A DNA stretch of 64,000 nucleotides from NCBI RefSeq assembly GCF_014211975.1, contig NZ_CP060084.1:3235001-3299000 (forward strand). Reading direction: 5' to 3'. Source of the stretch: Teredinibacter haidensis. GTDB lineage: Bacteria > Pseudomonadota > Gammaproteobacteria > Pseudomonadales > Cellvibrionaceae. The translations under genes were made by a program, and so were the position numbers. The notes beneath the pieces were generated by a model. The model saw nothing but the letters and a program-made list of their open reading frames with translations. It was not told the origin of the DNA and made no database searches. This document shows, in pieces, positions 43,842-53,719 of the stretch (positions within the stretch are counted from its first letter, which is position 1; every line of letters starts with the position of its first letter).

Positions 43842-46190
43842 ATGTTTCACAATGGTTTAATAGCAGCGGCTCTATGCTGTTCGCTTATCCTGTGTTCCCC
43901 TTTTAGTTATGCCAAACAGACTATTGCCTTAAAACACCAAAACGCCGCCCCAGTGTTGGACGGCATTATCGACGAAGCTCTGTGGCAAAACGCCGCCCGA
44001 TTTGAACTGAGCCACAGCTACAAACCTAGCCAAGGCACCCCCGCTCCGGTGAAAACTGTTGCATTTATATACGAGGACGGCTCCAACCTCCATATTGCTC
44101 TGGAGGCCAGCGACCCCAACCCCGAAAAAATACTTGCACACCTGTCGGACAGAGACGATATGTGGGGAGATGACTGGCTGGGAATTATACTGGACACCTT
44201 TAACGATGAACGCAGTGCTTACGAGTTTTACGTAAACCCCAAGGGGGTGCAGCACGATGGCCGTATGGATGATAGCGATGGCTGGCGCGGCGACAACTCC
44301 TGGAATGGTATCTGGTATAGTGCCGCGAAAGTAACTGAAACCGGCTGGTCGGCAGAGATCAGTATTCCGTTCAAGGCCCTGCGCTTTCCTCCTGTCAACG
44401 GCGACGGCAACCAGCAGCGCGTATGGGCTTTTTCTTTTTTCCGCGCCTACCCTCGGGAGGTCGCCCACTGGATATCCAGCACCAAGCGCGACCCGAACAC
44501 CAAATGTAATATTTGTCAGTTCGATAAAATGCAGGGCTTCGCCTCGGTAAAACCCGGGAAGAACTTTCAGCTAACACCCACCTTAACAGCGGGAAAAACG
44601 CAGTCGCGAGAGGATCTACCCGGCGATTGGGATATCGAGAAGAACACGGATGCCGGACTGGATATACGCTGGGGCATGACCCCGAACTCCGTTTTAAATG
44701 TCATGCTAAACCCGGATTTCTCACAGGTTGATGCCGATTCAGCGCAGCTCAGTGTAAACAATACCTACTCTCTTTACCTGCCTGAGCGACGCGCCTTCTT
44801 TCTCGATGGGGCCGATTATTTCAAAACCAATAATTTCAATTTTGTCCACACCCGAAACATTGCCGAGTCGGATGCCGGACTAAAATTAACAGGGAAAAAC
44901 GGCAACCATAGCTACGGTCTTCTATTGGCAAACGATCAGTCCACCAGTTTTGTTATTCCGGGTAACCAAAGCTCCGACGTCGGGGAACTAACACTGGAAG
45001 ACCCTCTGGACCCCGACGATGAAACACCCATCGGCAGTGAAGTAGCCATTGCACGCTACCGCATGGATGTGGCAGATCGCGGCAATATTGGTGGCCTGAT
45101 AACCCAGCGCCAGGGTGATGGCTACCGAAACTCGCTAGCAAGCGTTGATGGCAGCACATGGCTCAGCGAAATCGACTCATTACGTTACCAATTTGCTTAC
45201 TCTGACACACTCAACCCCGAGCCAATTCAAAACGAATTCAACCTCGCCCCGACTCAGAGCGATCGCGCCTTCGCACTGCGCTATTTTAGAGATACATATA
45301 ATTATCGAATTAGCGCCGATTATTACGATGTGGGCGAAGATTTTAGAGCCGATATGGGCTTCCATACCAAGAGCGACTTCAAAGAGCTCTCGCTTGGAGG
45401 AATGCGTAAATATCACGGCAACGAAGGCGATATTATTACCAATCAGTATTACTATTTTGATTGGGATTACGTCGTCGACCAACAGGGAAAACGTATTGAG
45501 AATGAACTCAAGTTAGTAGCGGGCTTAGACGGCGCAATGCAGTCACACTCAGAACTTAGCGTGAACGGCCGAGAAAAGTATTACGATAACGACTTCAATA
45601 GCGGCGAATATTTTGATGAGCGATTTATCAATTTGTATACTCGTTTCAATCCACTTCCGGCAATAAAGCTGGAGCTAAATTCCAAGCTCGCCGACCAAAT
45701 TGATTACGATAACGGGCAGCCCGGAAGCTCTGTTTTTATCCGCGCGGCCGTAGATATGCGTTTGGGCGAACATATAAAATTCAGAGTCGCCCACAACTAC
45801 AGCACTCTCGCTGTCGATGCCAGTGACTACATGATGAACGGAGCCCTTGTCGCTTTCGACAAAGGGAATCTATTTAATGCTAACCAAACCGATATGCGCT
45901 TTAACTATCAGTTCAGTATTCGCAGTCAGCTCAAGCTGGTCGTCCAGTACACTGACATATCCCGTAGAGCAGAACTCTATCGAGCAAATTTCGATTTGGA
46001 CGAGGATAACAATGTAGAATCGGTAGAGCGCCTGTATTCCTCACAGCTTGTTTACTCCTACAAGATCAACTCACAGAGCCTGTTTTTCCTCGGTTATTCA
46101 GACAGCGGTTTTCAGGATGATCTTCTCGATGGAATGGAAAAAGATTACCAGTCAGTCTTTGCTAAAATCAGTTACGCTTGGCAGAGTTAA
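43842..46190 (+). CDS. DUF5916 protein with N-terminal carbohydrate-binding-like domain
   Basis: The 782-residue protein has a signal peptide ending near SYAKQ. An N-terminal beta-sandwich of the CBM9-like type follows (about 30-220: VLDGIIDEALWQNAARFELS, then EDGSNLHIALEASDPNPEKI). A large C-terminal DUF5916 region (about 240-780) is full of alternating hydrophobic beta strands, aromatic residues and a final YAWQS, consistent with an outer-membrane barrel or barrel-like end. The function of DUF5916 is not established. It is convergent with a GH5 gene, which suggests polysaccharide handling at the cell surface, but this is only inference. Confidence 0.8.
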   Translation: MFHNGLIAAALCCSLILCSPFSYAKQTIALKHQNAAPVLDGIIDEALWQNAARFELSHSYKPSQGTPAPVKTVAFIYEDGSNLHIALEASDPNPEKILAHLSDRDDMWGDDWLGIILDTFNDERSAYEFYVNPKGVQHDGRMDDSDGWRGDNSWNGIWYSAAKVTETGWSAEISIPFKALRFPPVNGDGNQQRVWAFSFFRAYPREVAHWISSTKRDPNTKCNICQFDKMQGFASVKPGKNFQLTPTLTAGKTQSREDLPGDWDIEKNTDAGLDIRWGMTPNSVLNVMLNPDFSQVDADSAQLSVNNTYSLYLPERRAFFLDGADYFKTNNFNFVHTRNIAESDAGLKLTGKNGNHSYGLLLANDQSTSFVIPGNQSSDVGELTLEDPLDPDDETPIGSEVAIARYRMDVADRGNIGGLITQRQGDGYRNSLASVDGSTWLSEIDSLRYQFAYSDTLNPEPIQNEFNLAPTQSDRAFALRYFRDTYNYRISADYYDVGEDFRADMGFHTKSDFKELSLGGMRKYHGNEGDIITNQYYYFDWDYVVDQQGKRIENELKLVAGLDGAMQSHSELSVNGREKYYDNDFNSGEYFDERFINLYTRFNPLPAIKLELNSKLADQIDYDNGQPGSSVFIRAAVDMRLGEHIKFRVAHNYSTLAVDASDYMMNGALVAFDKGNLFNANQTDMRFNYQFSIRSQLKLVVQYTDISRRAELYRANFDLDEDNNVESVERLYSSQLVYSYKINSQSLFFLGYSDSGFQDDLLDGMEKDYQSVFAKISYAWQS

Positions 46191-46196
46191 ATGATA

Positions 46197-46234
46197 AGGG
46201 AAACGCTATCCTGAATAAGAATTGGCGTTTCCCT
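46197..46234. terminator. Bidirectional terminator between DUF5916 and GH5 genes
   Basis: Arms AGGGAAACGC (46197-46206) and GCGTTTCCCT (46225-46234) pair perfectly around an 18-base loop, just past the DUF5916 stop and just before the convergent GH5 stop. There is no long T run, so strength is uncertain. Confidence 0.6.
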
Positions 46235-46240
46235 ATATAC

Positions 46241-47368
46241 CTAAAAATTATTTTCAAAAATATCCTTCAATGATTTGTTATAATTTTTCGGATCAAGCTC
46301 TCCATCTCCGAGGTACAGACCAAAGCTTTCCTCATGATACGTGTGAAACGTATTAGTTAACTTTCGCTCTTCAATTACCGACAGCATGTCCACGATATAA
46401 TTAAGCCCGCCTTTACTCTCTGCGTAATTCCCCTTGTACAAGCCCCATTCTCCAAGATATAGGGGAACATTGTTCCTCTGGCCCCAAGCGAGAAACTGAT
46501 CAATACTGTACGCAAGAAATTGTCGCGTATATTTTTTCCTCTTATCTGGCCAAGAACCACCATCGCAATTTTTCATCGCAGAATCCCACGGGATCCCCTG
46601 ATGGGTATAATAATACGGATCGTAGGTATGGAAGGTATAAATAATATTATCCCCTTTTAGCCGGAAAAAATTCATATCCTTATCATTAATCCATTTTTTG
46701 TTAATGGAATTAACTCTTTCCACAATAATAGGGTGGTTCGTATCGACCTTGCGAATACTATCAACCAATCTCTGTGCAAGAAGCTTCCACTCATCTTTAG
46801 ATTTCGGCACACCTGGCTCATTAACCAAGTCATAGCCAAGAATTACAGACTCGTTTTTATAGCGCTCGGCGATCGCCTTCCACATAGCAATCAATCGATC
46901 TTGTAACTCCGGCTTCCGCCACAGATCCCACCCCGTGCCATGGGACTGAAAACCGCCTTGAGGAACATGCATATTCAATATCAAATAGACACCGTGCTGC
47001 CTAGCCCATTCGATATTGGTGTCGATCCAGCCCCAGCCATCATCCAAATAATGGTAGGGGTTATCGTCTGCCTCGAGAGTGCGATAATTTAGATAAAACC
47101 GCACCAAATTCATTCCTAAGTCTCTCACCCGCTGGTAGTCTTCTTTACCGTGGTGCAAACGAGGAATTCGTTCGTCACTCCAAACACGGTTCCCGAAAGA
47201 AATACCGCGCAAAAATACCGGCTCTCCTCCACTATCAATAATATGTACGCCTTGAGTTTTAAGAAACGCAAACGATTGATCCTCGGCAAATGCACCGTAA
47301 GATGCCGTACCCCATAAAAACACACACACCAACAAAACATGTTTAATCACTTGGGTTTCCATACTCAC
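46241..47368 (-). CDS. Secreted glycoside hydrolase family 5 (cellulase-like)
   Basis: Retaining endo-beta-glycosidase of the GH5 TIM-barrel type. The signal peptide ends about AFA/ED (residue 28). The acid/base is E184 in LVNEPG and the nucleophile is E307 in LYLGEWG. H247 (in YTFHTYDPYY) and the N-terminal RGISFGNRVW and LVRFYLNY segments shape the active site. The 375-residue length is a catalytic domain alone, with no carbohydrate-binding module. Substrate (cellulose, mannan, xyloglucan or other beta-glucan) cannot be told from sequence alone. Convergent with the DUF5916 gene. Confidence 0.92.
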   Translation of the reverse strand: MSMETQVIKHVLLVCVFLWGTASYGAFAEDQSFAFLKTQGVHIIDSGGEPVFLRGISFGNRVWSDERIPRLHHGKEDYQRVRDLGMNLVRFYLNYRTLEADDNPYHYLDDGWGWIDTNIEWARQHGVYLILNMHVPQGGFQSHGTGWDLWRKPELQDRLIAMWKAIAERYKNESVILGYDLVNEPGVPKSKDEWKLLAQRLVDSIRKVDTNHPIIVERVNSINKKWINDKDMNFFRLKGDNIIYTFHTYDPYYYTHQGIPWDSAMKNCDGGSWPDKRKKYTRQFLAYSIDQFLAWGQRNNVPLYLGEWGLYKGNYAESKGGLNYIVDMLSVIEERKLTNTFHTYHEESFGLYLGDGELDPKNYNKSLKDIFENNF

Positions 47369-47533
47369 CCCTTATTTCAAAAACCAAACTTCGGCGTTGT
47401 TTTTATACTAATTTAGCGGTCCCCAAGGTAACACACCGACGGTTTACGATTATTAACTGTGGACCTCAAGTCAACAGTAAAGACCCATGTTATGCTCAAA
47501 ATTTGACTACCATCATTTTTTGGGGAATAGCAC

Positions 47534-49405
47534 TTGATATCCATTCAACTAAAACAGGTGTTACTCACTATTATCATCTTCACGCTTACTGGCTGCGGCG
47601 GGGGAAGCTCAGCCCCCACCGGGGGCAATGATACTGCAGGACCAGCGCCAACATTATCCCCCACTGCAGAGCCTCCAGTCACCCGGGAACCGACACCCGA
47701 ACCAACGCCTGCGCCACTGGCTCCAGACAGAGCTTCCGATCCCGCACTCCCCTCACCTGAGAGTAACGACTATAGCTCGGCAGTGGCAAGCGCACGCTTT
47801 CTGACGCAGGCCACCTTTGGCCCAACTGCAAAAAGCATTTACGCGGCTATGGCGAAAACCCGAGAGCAATGGATCGAAGAACAGTTTGCCAAACCGCAAA
47901 CCAAACATTTAGCGCTTCTGGACGCTCGCTTAGCTGAAATAGGGTTTGACCCAGCGCCCGCAGCTGAGAACGACGACGAAGGCTGGCTTCGCGATATACA
48001 GCGCAGCGATATCTGGTGGGAGTCGACCATCTGGGGCGAGGATCAGCTACGGCAGAAAGTCGCTTACGCCATCAGCCAGATATTGGTTATATCCAACGTA
48101 TCCGACGTGCTTTATAACGATTCCCGCGGAATCGCAAACTATCACGATATCCTCGCAGAACACGCCTTTGGTCATTACCGCGATCTATTAGAAGCGATTA
48201 CGCTTAACCCGATGATGGGCGAATACCTGAGCATGATTCGCAACGAAAAGGCCGACGAGCAACGCAATATTCGCCCAGACGAAAATTACGCGCGGGAAAT
48301 CATGCAGCTATTCAGCATCGGCTTGGTCGAACTAAATATAGACGGTACGCCTAAACTGAATGCCAATAGCCATTTAATTCCAACCTATAGCCAGGAGGAC
48401 ATTAAAGCCCTGGCGCGTGTGTTTACCGGCTGGAATCACGCTACCATCACACAATGGTGGGAGTGGGTTAATAGTGGCGATAGTGAAACCTTAGCGATGA
48501 AACCCTTTAGCCAGTATCACGATAATAAAGAAAAAATTCTCTTTAACAATAAAACGATACCCGCCTCTCAAACACCGCAGGCAGATATCGACAACGCACT
48601 GGATATCCTTTTTGCTCACAACAACATTGCTCCCTTTATAAGTAAACAGCTTATTCAACATTTGGTCACCAGCAACCCGGCACCGGAATATGTTGAACGC
48701 GTGGCAACAGTCTTTAATAACAATGGCAGTGGCGTAAAAGGCGATATGAAAGCGGTCATAAAAGCCATTCTGCTAGATGACGAAGCCACCAACGGCCACA
48801 TGCAGAATCCGACAAGCTTCGGAAAATTGCGTGAGCCGCTACTAAAGCTTGCAGCTATTTGGCGAGCCTTTAAGGCGCAAGGCGCTCCCGTGGAAGAGGC
48901 CAGCGGCGAAATCTCGCAGAACCGTTTGCGGCAACGCGCTACCGACCAGAAGCTCGGTCAACGGCCCTACGGTGCGTTCTCCGTTTTTAATTTTTATCGG
49001 CCCGATTACCAGCAGCCAGGAGCAATTAAAGATAACAATTTACTATCCCCTGAATTTCAGATCATGACCGAGAGCCTACTGGTATCGGCAACCAGCCATC
49101 TTGGAGATAATCTTTACTGGCGCGACACCGAAGGCAGCTGGCCTAAATCTGAAAAAGTCGGCCACAACTGGGATATGTATCCTTCACAACTGTATCTGGC
49201 AGAAGAAAAAGCTATAGCGAGCGATACCCGCGCGCTACTCAACCGCATTAATTTATTGTTGATGGCCGGTCAGATGTCGGAAAATCTATACCACACCCTG
49301 CTCACATTCCTAAACGATTTCGCGCCCTACACTTCCGCCGAAATGAAAATATACGATGCGATTTTTCTTACCGTGGCATCACCGGAATTCGCTGTACAGC
49401 GCTAA
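47534..49405 (+). CDS. DUF1800 lipoprotein
   Basis: The 623-residue protein starts at a TTG behind GGGGAA. It has a lipoprotein signal peptide with lipobox LTGC (Cys about residue 21). A Pro/Thr-rich linker (about 25-80) leads to the DUF1800 region (about 85-620), with family signatures ARFLTQATFGPTAKSIYAAM, then NYAREIMQLFSIGLVELNID and VFTGWNHATITQWW. DUF1800 proteins are commonly encoded directly before a DUF1501 protein, as here, and their biochemical function is unknown. The linker suggests surface or periplasmic tethering. Confidence 0.92.
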   Translation: MISIQLKQVLLTIIIFTLTGCGGGSSAPTGGNDTAGPAPTLSPTAEPPVTREPTPEPTPAPLAPDRASDPALPSPESNDYSSAVASARFLTQATFGPTAKSIYAAMAKTREQWIEEQFAKPQTKHLALLDARLAEIGFDPAPAAENDDEGWLRDIQRSDIWWESTIWGEDQLRQKVAYAISQILVISNVSDVLYNDSRGIANYHDILAEHAFGHYRDLLEAITLNPMMGEYLSMIRNEKADEQRNIRPDENYAREIMQLFSIGLVELNIDGTPKLNANSHLIPTYSQEDIKALARVFTGWNHATITQWWEWVNSGDSETLAMKPFSQYHDNKEKILFNNKTIPASQTPQADIDNALDILFAHNNIAPFISKQLIQHLVTSNPAPEYVERVATVFNNNGSGVKGDMKAVIKAILLDDEATNGHMQNPTSFGKLREPLLKLAAIWRAFKAQGAPVEEASGEISQNRLRQRATDQKLGQRPYGAFSVFNFYRPDYQQPGAIKDNNLLSPEFQIMTESLLVSATSHLGDNLYWRDTEGSWPKSEKVGHNWDMYPSQLYLAEEKAIASDTRALLNRINLLLMAGQMSENLYHTLLTFLNDFAPYTSAEMKIYDAIFLTVASPEFAVQR

Positions 49406-49415
49406 GGAGGCAAAA

Positions 49416-50804
49416 ATGAATAAGCCCCGTACACCCTTGTCTCGCCGAGATTTTCTCAGCCGCTGCTCAACACTCGCACTGGGTAGTAGCAGTGCACTTG
49501 CCACCATGACTCAACTGCAACTGGCCCACGCTGAAACACAACCGCAGGATGATTATAAAGCCCTAGTGTGCGTATTTTTATACGGTGGCAACGACGCGTT
49601 TAATATGGTTGTACCGCGCAGTACAAGCGCCTATGCCGATTATTCTGCAACACGGCAAGGGCTCGCCGTTTCGAATAGCGACCTTATTCCCATCAGCTCC
49701 AACCAGCAAAATGGGGCCGATTATGGCCTACACCCGGCACTTACGGATATCGCAGAACTCTACAGCCAGCAAAAACTCGCTATTCTCGGCAATGTAGGTG
49801 CATTGGTAGAACCCACCACCAAAGCGGCCTATCAAGCAAAAACAGCGACACTTCCACCGCAACTATTTTCTCACAACGACCAACAAAATTTCTTACAAAG
49901 CCTGCAGTCCACAACCAAACGCAACGGCTGGGCAGGCCGTGCGGCAGATGTCCTCGGTAGCTTGAACACCAATACACGCTTATCCATGAATATATCCATG
50001 AGCGGCAGCAACCTCTGGCAGTCAGGCGCCAACGTTATCCCATATTCTGTTAATCCCGAAGGGCTGGAAAATATCAAAAATTTAAATCGTAAAGCCGACC
50101 CAGATACCGAAGCCTGGGAGCTTGCCAGAGTACGCGTTTTCGAGAATATTTTGGCGCAACCACAATCCCACATTCTAGCTAACGCTTACTCGCAACAGCT
50201 AACCAAGGCCTGGGATTTATCAGATGAAGTTGGCAGTGCATTGGAAACTATCCAAACCATCAACACTCAATACCCGGAAGATAATCGTCTCGCTACGGGT
50301 TTAAAAATGACGGCAAATTTAATGGCCGTTCGCCAAACACTCAAGGTATCCCGCCAGACTTTTTTTATTGGTGTAGGTGACTTCGACACCCACGGCGACC
50401 AAAATCGTCGCCACAACTTGTTAATGGCGCAAGTGAATAATGCGCTAAAAGCCTTCTACGAGACAACCGTCGAACTGGGCATCGCCGACAAAGTCACTAC
50501 TTTCACCACATCCGATTTCGGACGAACGCTAACCAGTAACGGCGATGGCACCGACCACGGCTGGGGCAGCCATCAATTTATACTGGGCAACTCTATCGCT
50601 GGCGGTGATATCTACGGCACCATGCCGGATCTCGCCATTGGCAGCAGCGACGATATGGGTGAGGGACGTATTATTCCCACGACAAGCATGGATCAATATG
50701 CCGCGACTCTGGCAGGCTGGTTTGGTTTGCCAGCCAGCCGTTACGGGGAGGTATTTCCTAATTTGGGGAATTTTGATATCACAGATTTAGGCTTTACAAC
50801 TTAA
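49416..50804 (+). CDS. DUF1501 Tat-exported protein
   Basis: The 462-residue product starts at the ATG 49416, preceded by a strong AAGGAGG, 10 bases after the DUF1800 gene. A twin-arginine motif SRRDFL (residues 9-14) and a following hydrophobic Ala/Ser-rich stretch predict Tat export of a folded, possibly metal- or cofactor-containing protein. The DUF1501 fold is related to sulfatases/alkaline phosphatases. Visible blocks include VCVFLYGGNDAFNMVVPRS near 48-66, VGDFDTHGDQNRRHNLL near 330 and TTSDFGRTLTSNGDGTDHGW near 370-390, where Asp/His clusters could bind metal. Activity unproven. Confidence 0.93.
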   Translation: MNKPRTPLSRRDFLSRCSTLALGSSSALATMTQLQLAHAETQPQDDYKALVCVFLYGGNDAFNMVVPRSTSAYADYSATRQGLAVSNSDLIPISSNQQNGADYGLHPALTDIAELYSQQKLAILGNVGALVEPTTKAAYQAKTATLPPQLFSHNDQQNFLQSLQSTTKRNGWAGRAADVLGSLNTNTRLSMNISMSGSNLWQSGANVIPYSVNPEGLENIKNLNRKADPDTEAWELARVRVFENILAQPQSHILANAYSQQLTKAWDLSDEVGSALETIQTINTQYPEDNRLATGLKMTANLMAVRQTLKVSRQTFFIGVGDFDTHGDQNRRHNLLMAQVNNALKAFYETTVELGIADKVTTFTTSDFGRTLTSNGDGTDHGWGSHQFILGNSIAGGDIYGTMPDLAIGSSDDMGEGRIIPTTSMDQYAATLAGWFGLPASRYGEVFPNLGNFDITDLGFTT

Positions 50805-50898
50805 CCGATGGCTAACAGCTTGTTTAAACAACGTAGGCGAGACCGCCAGCAAAATAAGCGAAGTTTATAGCGAATAGCAGATAATTTTTAACTGCCTG

Positions 50899-51534
50899 CT
50901 AAGGGTAAATATAAAACAGGTAAGCCAAATAATGTAAAACGCTACCCGCCATCACAAATAAATGCCAGATAAGATGATGATAGGGCATAGATTTTCGAAG
51001 ATAAAACAAAACGCCGAAGCTATAAAAAAGCCCTCCAGCGACCAGCAGTGTAATGCCATTTGAAGGAAAATTCGCTGACAGCGGTTTAATCGCCAGCAGA
51101 ATGAGCCAGCCCATTCCGAGATACAGAGCTATAGCAACCTTGCGGTAGGACTTTTTCGCCACCAGCTCCAGATAAAGGCCAGCAACAGCCAACAACCAAA
51201 CACTGGAAAACACAAGCCATCCGTAATCATCCCTTAAACTGGTTAAGGTAATCGGGGTGTAGCTACCCGCGATCATCACATAAATAATGGCGTGATCCAC
51301 CCGGCGCAACAGAACTTTGCGCTTTCCCTGTGGCAGGGCATGGTAGATCGTGGAGCTCAGATACAGGGCAATAAGACTACAGCCATAAATCAGGCCACTA
51401 AGGACCTGCCAAGCATCGTTATTCTGAGAAGCTCGAATTAGGATCAGCGTCATGCCGGCAATACTAAGCAGCACACCCAAACCATGTGTGCCACTATGAG
51501 TTAGCTCTTCGCGGTAGCTGTATTGAGCAGCCAT
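50899..51534 (-). CDS. trhA: Hemolysin III / TrhA (AdipoR-like) membrane protein
   Basis: Seven-helix membrane protein of the AdipoR/HlyIII family. The 211-residue sequence opens with the family segment YREELTHSGTHGLGVLLS. It has the conserved STIYHALP motif near residue 60, VDHAIIYVMIAGSYTPITL near 85 and a C-terminal WHLFVMAGSVLHYLA motif near 190, whose His residues are probable zinc ligands. TrhA in E. coli affects membrane lipid homeostasis. It stands alone in the accessory region. Confidence 0.93.
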   Translation of the reverse strand: MAAQYSYREELTHSGTHGLGVLLSIAGMTLILIRASQNNDAWQVLSGLIYGCSLIALYLSSTIYHALPQGKRKVLLRRVDHAIIYVMIAGSYTPITLTSLRDDYGWLVFSSVWLLAVAGLYLELVAKKSYRKVAIALYLGMGWLILLAIKPLSANFPSNGITLLVAGGLFYSFGVLFYLRKSMPYHHLIWHLFVMAGSVLHYLAYLFYIYP

Positions 51535-51747
51535 GGAGATCCCCTATACAACGCGTTAGTGGGTATTAACGGTATTCTAAGCTATATTAAGTTTCAGGAA
51601 TATTATGAGTCCTGTCGATTAGTGGTACCGGCAGGCGATAGGGAAACATTTAGAGCCGCTTAACAGAGAGCCGTCGCAGCGTGAATGTGGAGACAGCGAC
51701 TTTTTACAACCGCTAGGTGGCCATTTTGAAAATAGCCACCACAGGCA

Positions 51748-52269
51748 CTATTTTCGTACTCTAAAACTCCCGTAGAGCGCACAAAGAAAGGTGATTAAGA
51801 AACACGTTGAGGTTATCGCCAAACCATCGGCCATGGATAAGTTAAAAATGACCAACGGTGTTTTTCCACAAGAGTCCTGTACCATAAACAAGGTAGGCAA
51901 CCACTCATCCAAACGCGCCCAGGTAGGAAAGTTAGCGACTAAACTACAAGCACCATTTTTCTCCCACCCGTATTCAATCGCCAGCAATGCCCATACAACC
52001 GCCATCAAACCAACGGTAAGGCCCGTTTCTATGATGATAATTACACGCATTGGCCAGAGCCGTTTACGTACCGCAAGCCCGATAAAGGCAAACAACACCA
52101 TAAAGGTCATCCATACGCGGGTATAAATACACAGCTCGCAAGGGTAGTACATTAGTACTTCTTGAAAAAAAACAGCCCCTGCTTCCAGCCCAAAACAAAT
52201 CACGATAACAGCCAACCAAGCCTGCCATTTCTCACCCAGAGTCCAGATAAAGCTGAATTGTTTTTCCAT
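51748..52269 (-). CDS. DsbB-family disulfide oxidoreductase membrane protein
   Basis: The 173-residue protein has four to five membrane helices and two periplasmic Cys pairs: C44-x2-C47 in YYPCELCIYT and a second pair at about C108 and C134 (in GACSL and DSCGK). This is the DsbB arrangement that passes electrons from DsbA to quinone. It belongs to the short DsbB-like subgroup (DsbB of E. coli is about 176 aa). There is no dsbA nearby. The downstream gap (51535-51747) contains only a GGTGGC/GCCACC inverted repeat near 51716-51740. Confidence 0.85.
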   Translation of the reverse strand: MEKQFSFIWTLGEKWQAWLAVIVICFGLEAGAVFFQEVLMYYPCELCIYTRVWMTFMVLFAFIGLAVRKRLWPMRVIIIIETGLTVGLMAVVWALLAIEYGWEKNGACSLVANFPTWARLDEWLPTLFMVQDSCGKTPLVIFNLSMADGLAITSTCFLITFLCALYGSFRVRK

Positions 52270-52400
52270 GTTTCGGATTGTTCTTGTATTTAAAATGCGT
52301 GAATATTCATAAGCTGGGGCGTGGTGTTACGCAACCCCCGACACCAAAGACCACAAGTTTTAAATGGGGTTCACCTATTCGCCCCAATTCGCTCAACTTA

Positions 52401-53696
52401 TTATTTTATTCGATATTCCGCCGAACGCGCATGAGCTTCCAGTTTTTCTCCGCGAGCCAAGGTCGAAGCTACTTTACCCAGCTCGGAAGCGCCTTGCGGT
52501 GAACAGTAGATAATGGAAGAGCGCTTAACGTAATCGTACACCCCTAACGGGGAAGAAAAGCGTGCGGTACCAGAAGTGGGTAATACATGATTCGGACCTG
52601 CACAATAATCCCCCAGAGATTCGGATGTGTGACGGCCCATAAAAATAGCCCCGGCGTGACGGATATCCGGTAACAGCGCCTCTGGATCGTCTACCGAAAG
52701 CTCTAAGTGCTCAGGCGCTATATAATTCGCCAGCTCAACCGCTTCCTTCATATCGCTAACCGCAATTAACGCTCCCCGGTTTTTCAGCGACACGGAAGCA
52801 ATCTCTGCCCGCTCTAGTGTCGGTAACAATGTTTCAATACTTTGATAAACCTTATCCAGGTAGTCGGCATCAGGACAGATGAGTATCGATTGAGCATCTT
52901 CATCGTGCTCGGCCTGAGAAAATAAATCCATCGCAACCCAGTCGGGGTCGGTTTTGCCATCACAGACAATTAGTATTTCCGATGGCCCCGCGATCATATC
53001 GATATCCACTGTACCGAACACCTGACGCTTAGCCATGGCCACATAAATATTACCCGGACCAACGATTTTATCCACTTTGGGAATTGTCTCAGTGCCGTAA
53101 GCCAAAGCACCTATCGCTTGCGCCCCCCCAATAGTAGCTACGCGGGAAACACCGGCAACTGCGGCAGCAGCCAAAACAATATCGTTCAACTCGCCGCCGG
53201 GCGTAGGGGTGACCAATACCACTTCTGGCACGCCAGCTACCTTTGCGGGAATCGCAGCCATTAAAACGGAAGACGGGTACGCAGCCTTGCCGCCGGGGGC
53301 GTATAAACCCACGCGATCCAGTGGAGTCACTTTTTGCCCGAGTACGTTGCCGTTATCTTCGGTGTAACGCCACGATTCCTGCTTCTGATGCAGGTGATAT
53401 TTTTCGATTCGCTCTGCCGCCAACCACAGAGCATCGGCCTGCGCTTTGGGTATGCGGGCCAGAGCATCTTTTAATTGCGAACTTTCGATAATAAATTCTG
53501 AGGCATGCTCCACCTCTCGATGATCAAACCGATTGGTAAACTCCACCAACGCAGCATCACCCTCGGTCCGAATTCGCGCGAGAATATCACTTACCACATT
53601 GTTTACGTCGTTATTAACCGACTCTTCCCAACGCAGCAAACTGCGAATGCGTGCGCTGAAATCGGTATCGGTTGAATTCAATCGGTTGATCAACAT
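52401..53696 (-). CDS. hisD: Histidinol dehydrogenase HisD
   Basis: Zinc enzyme for the last two steps of histidine synthesis, oxidising L-histidinol to histidine. The 431-residue sequence follows the family: GLYAPGGKAAYPSSVLMAAI near residue 130 and the signature IDMIAGPSEILIVCDGKTDP near 225. Zinc/catalytic segments are SQAEHDEDAQS near 250 and GRHTSESLGDYCAGPNHVLP near 350. It follows hisG by 23 bases on the same strand. In Pseudomonas hisC follows hisD, but here no hisC is present after it. Confidence 0.97.
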   Translation of the reverse strand: MLINRLNSTDTDFSARIRSLLRWEESVNNDVNNVVSDILARIRTEGDAALVEFTNRFDHREVEHASEFIIESSQLKDALARIPKAQADALWLAAERIEKYHLHQKQESWRYTEDNGNVLGQKVTPLDRVGLYAPGGKAAYPSSVLMAAIPAKVAGVPEVVLVTPTPGGELNDIVLAAAAVAGVSRVATIGGAQAIGALAYGTETIPKVDKIVGPGNIYVAMAKRQVFGTVDIDMIAGPSEILIVCDGKTDPDWVAMDLFSQAEHDEDAQSILICPDADYLDKVYQSIETLLPTLERAEIASVSLKNRGALIAVSDMKEAVELANYIAPEHLELSVDDPEALLPDIRHAGAIFMGRHTSESLGDYCAGPNHVLPTSGTARFSSPLGVYDYVKRSSIIYCSPQGASELGKVASTLARGEKLEAHARSAEYRIK

Positions 53697-53719
53697 TTTT
53701 CTTCCAAGTCCTTAAGCCG

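Noticed and set aside
43929..44468. Antisense 179-codon frame over the DUF5916 gene
   Set aside because: Codon pattern follows the plus-strand gene, which has a signal peptide and recognisable domains.
51716..51740. Terminator of the DsbB-like gene
   Set aside because: The GGTGGC/GCCACC hairpin lies in the right place but has no T run on the relevant strand.
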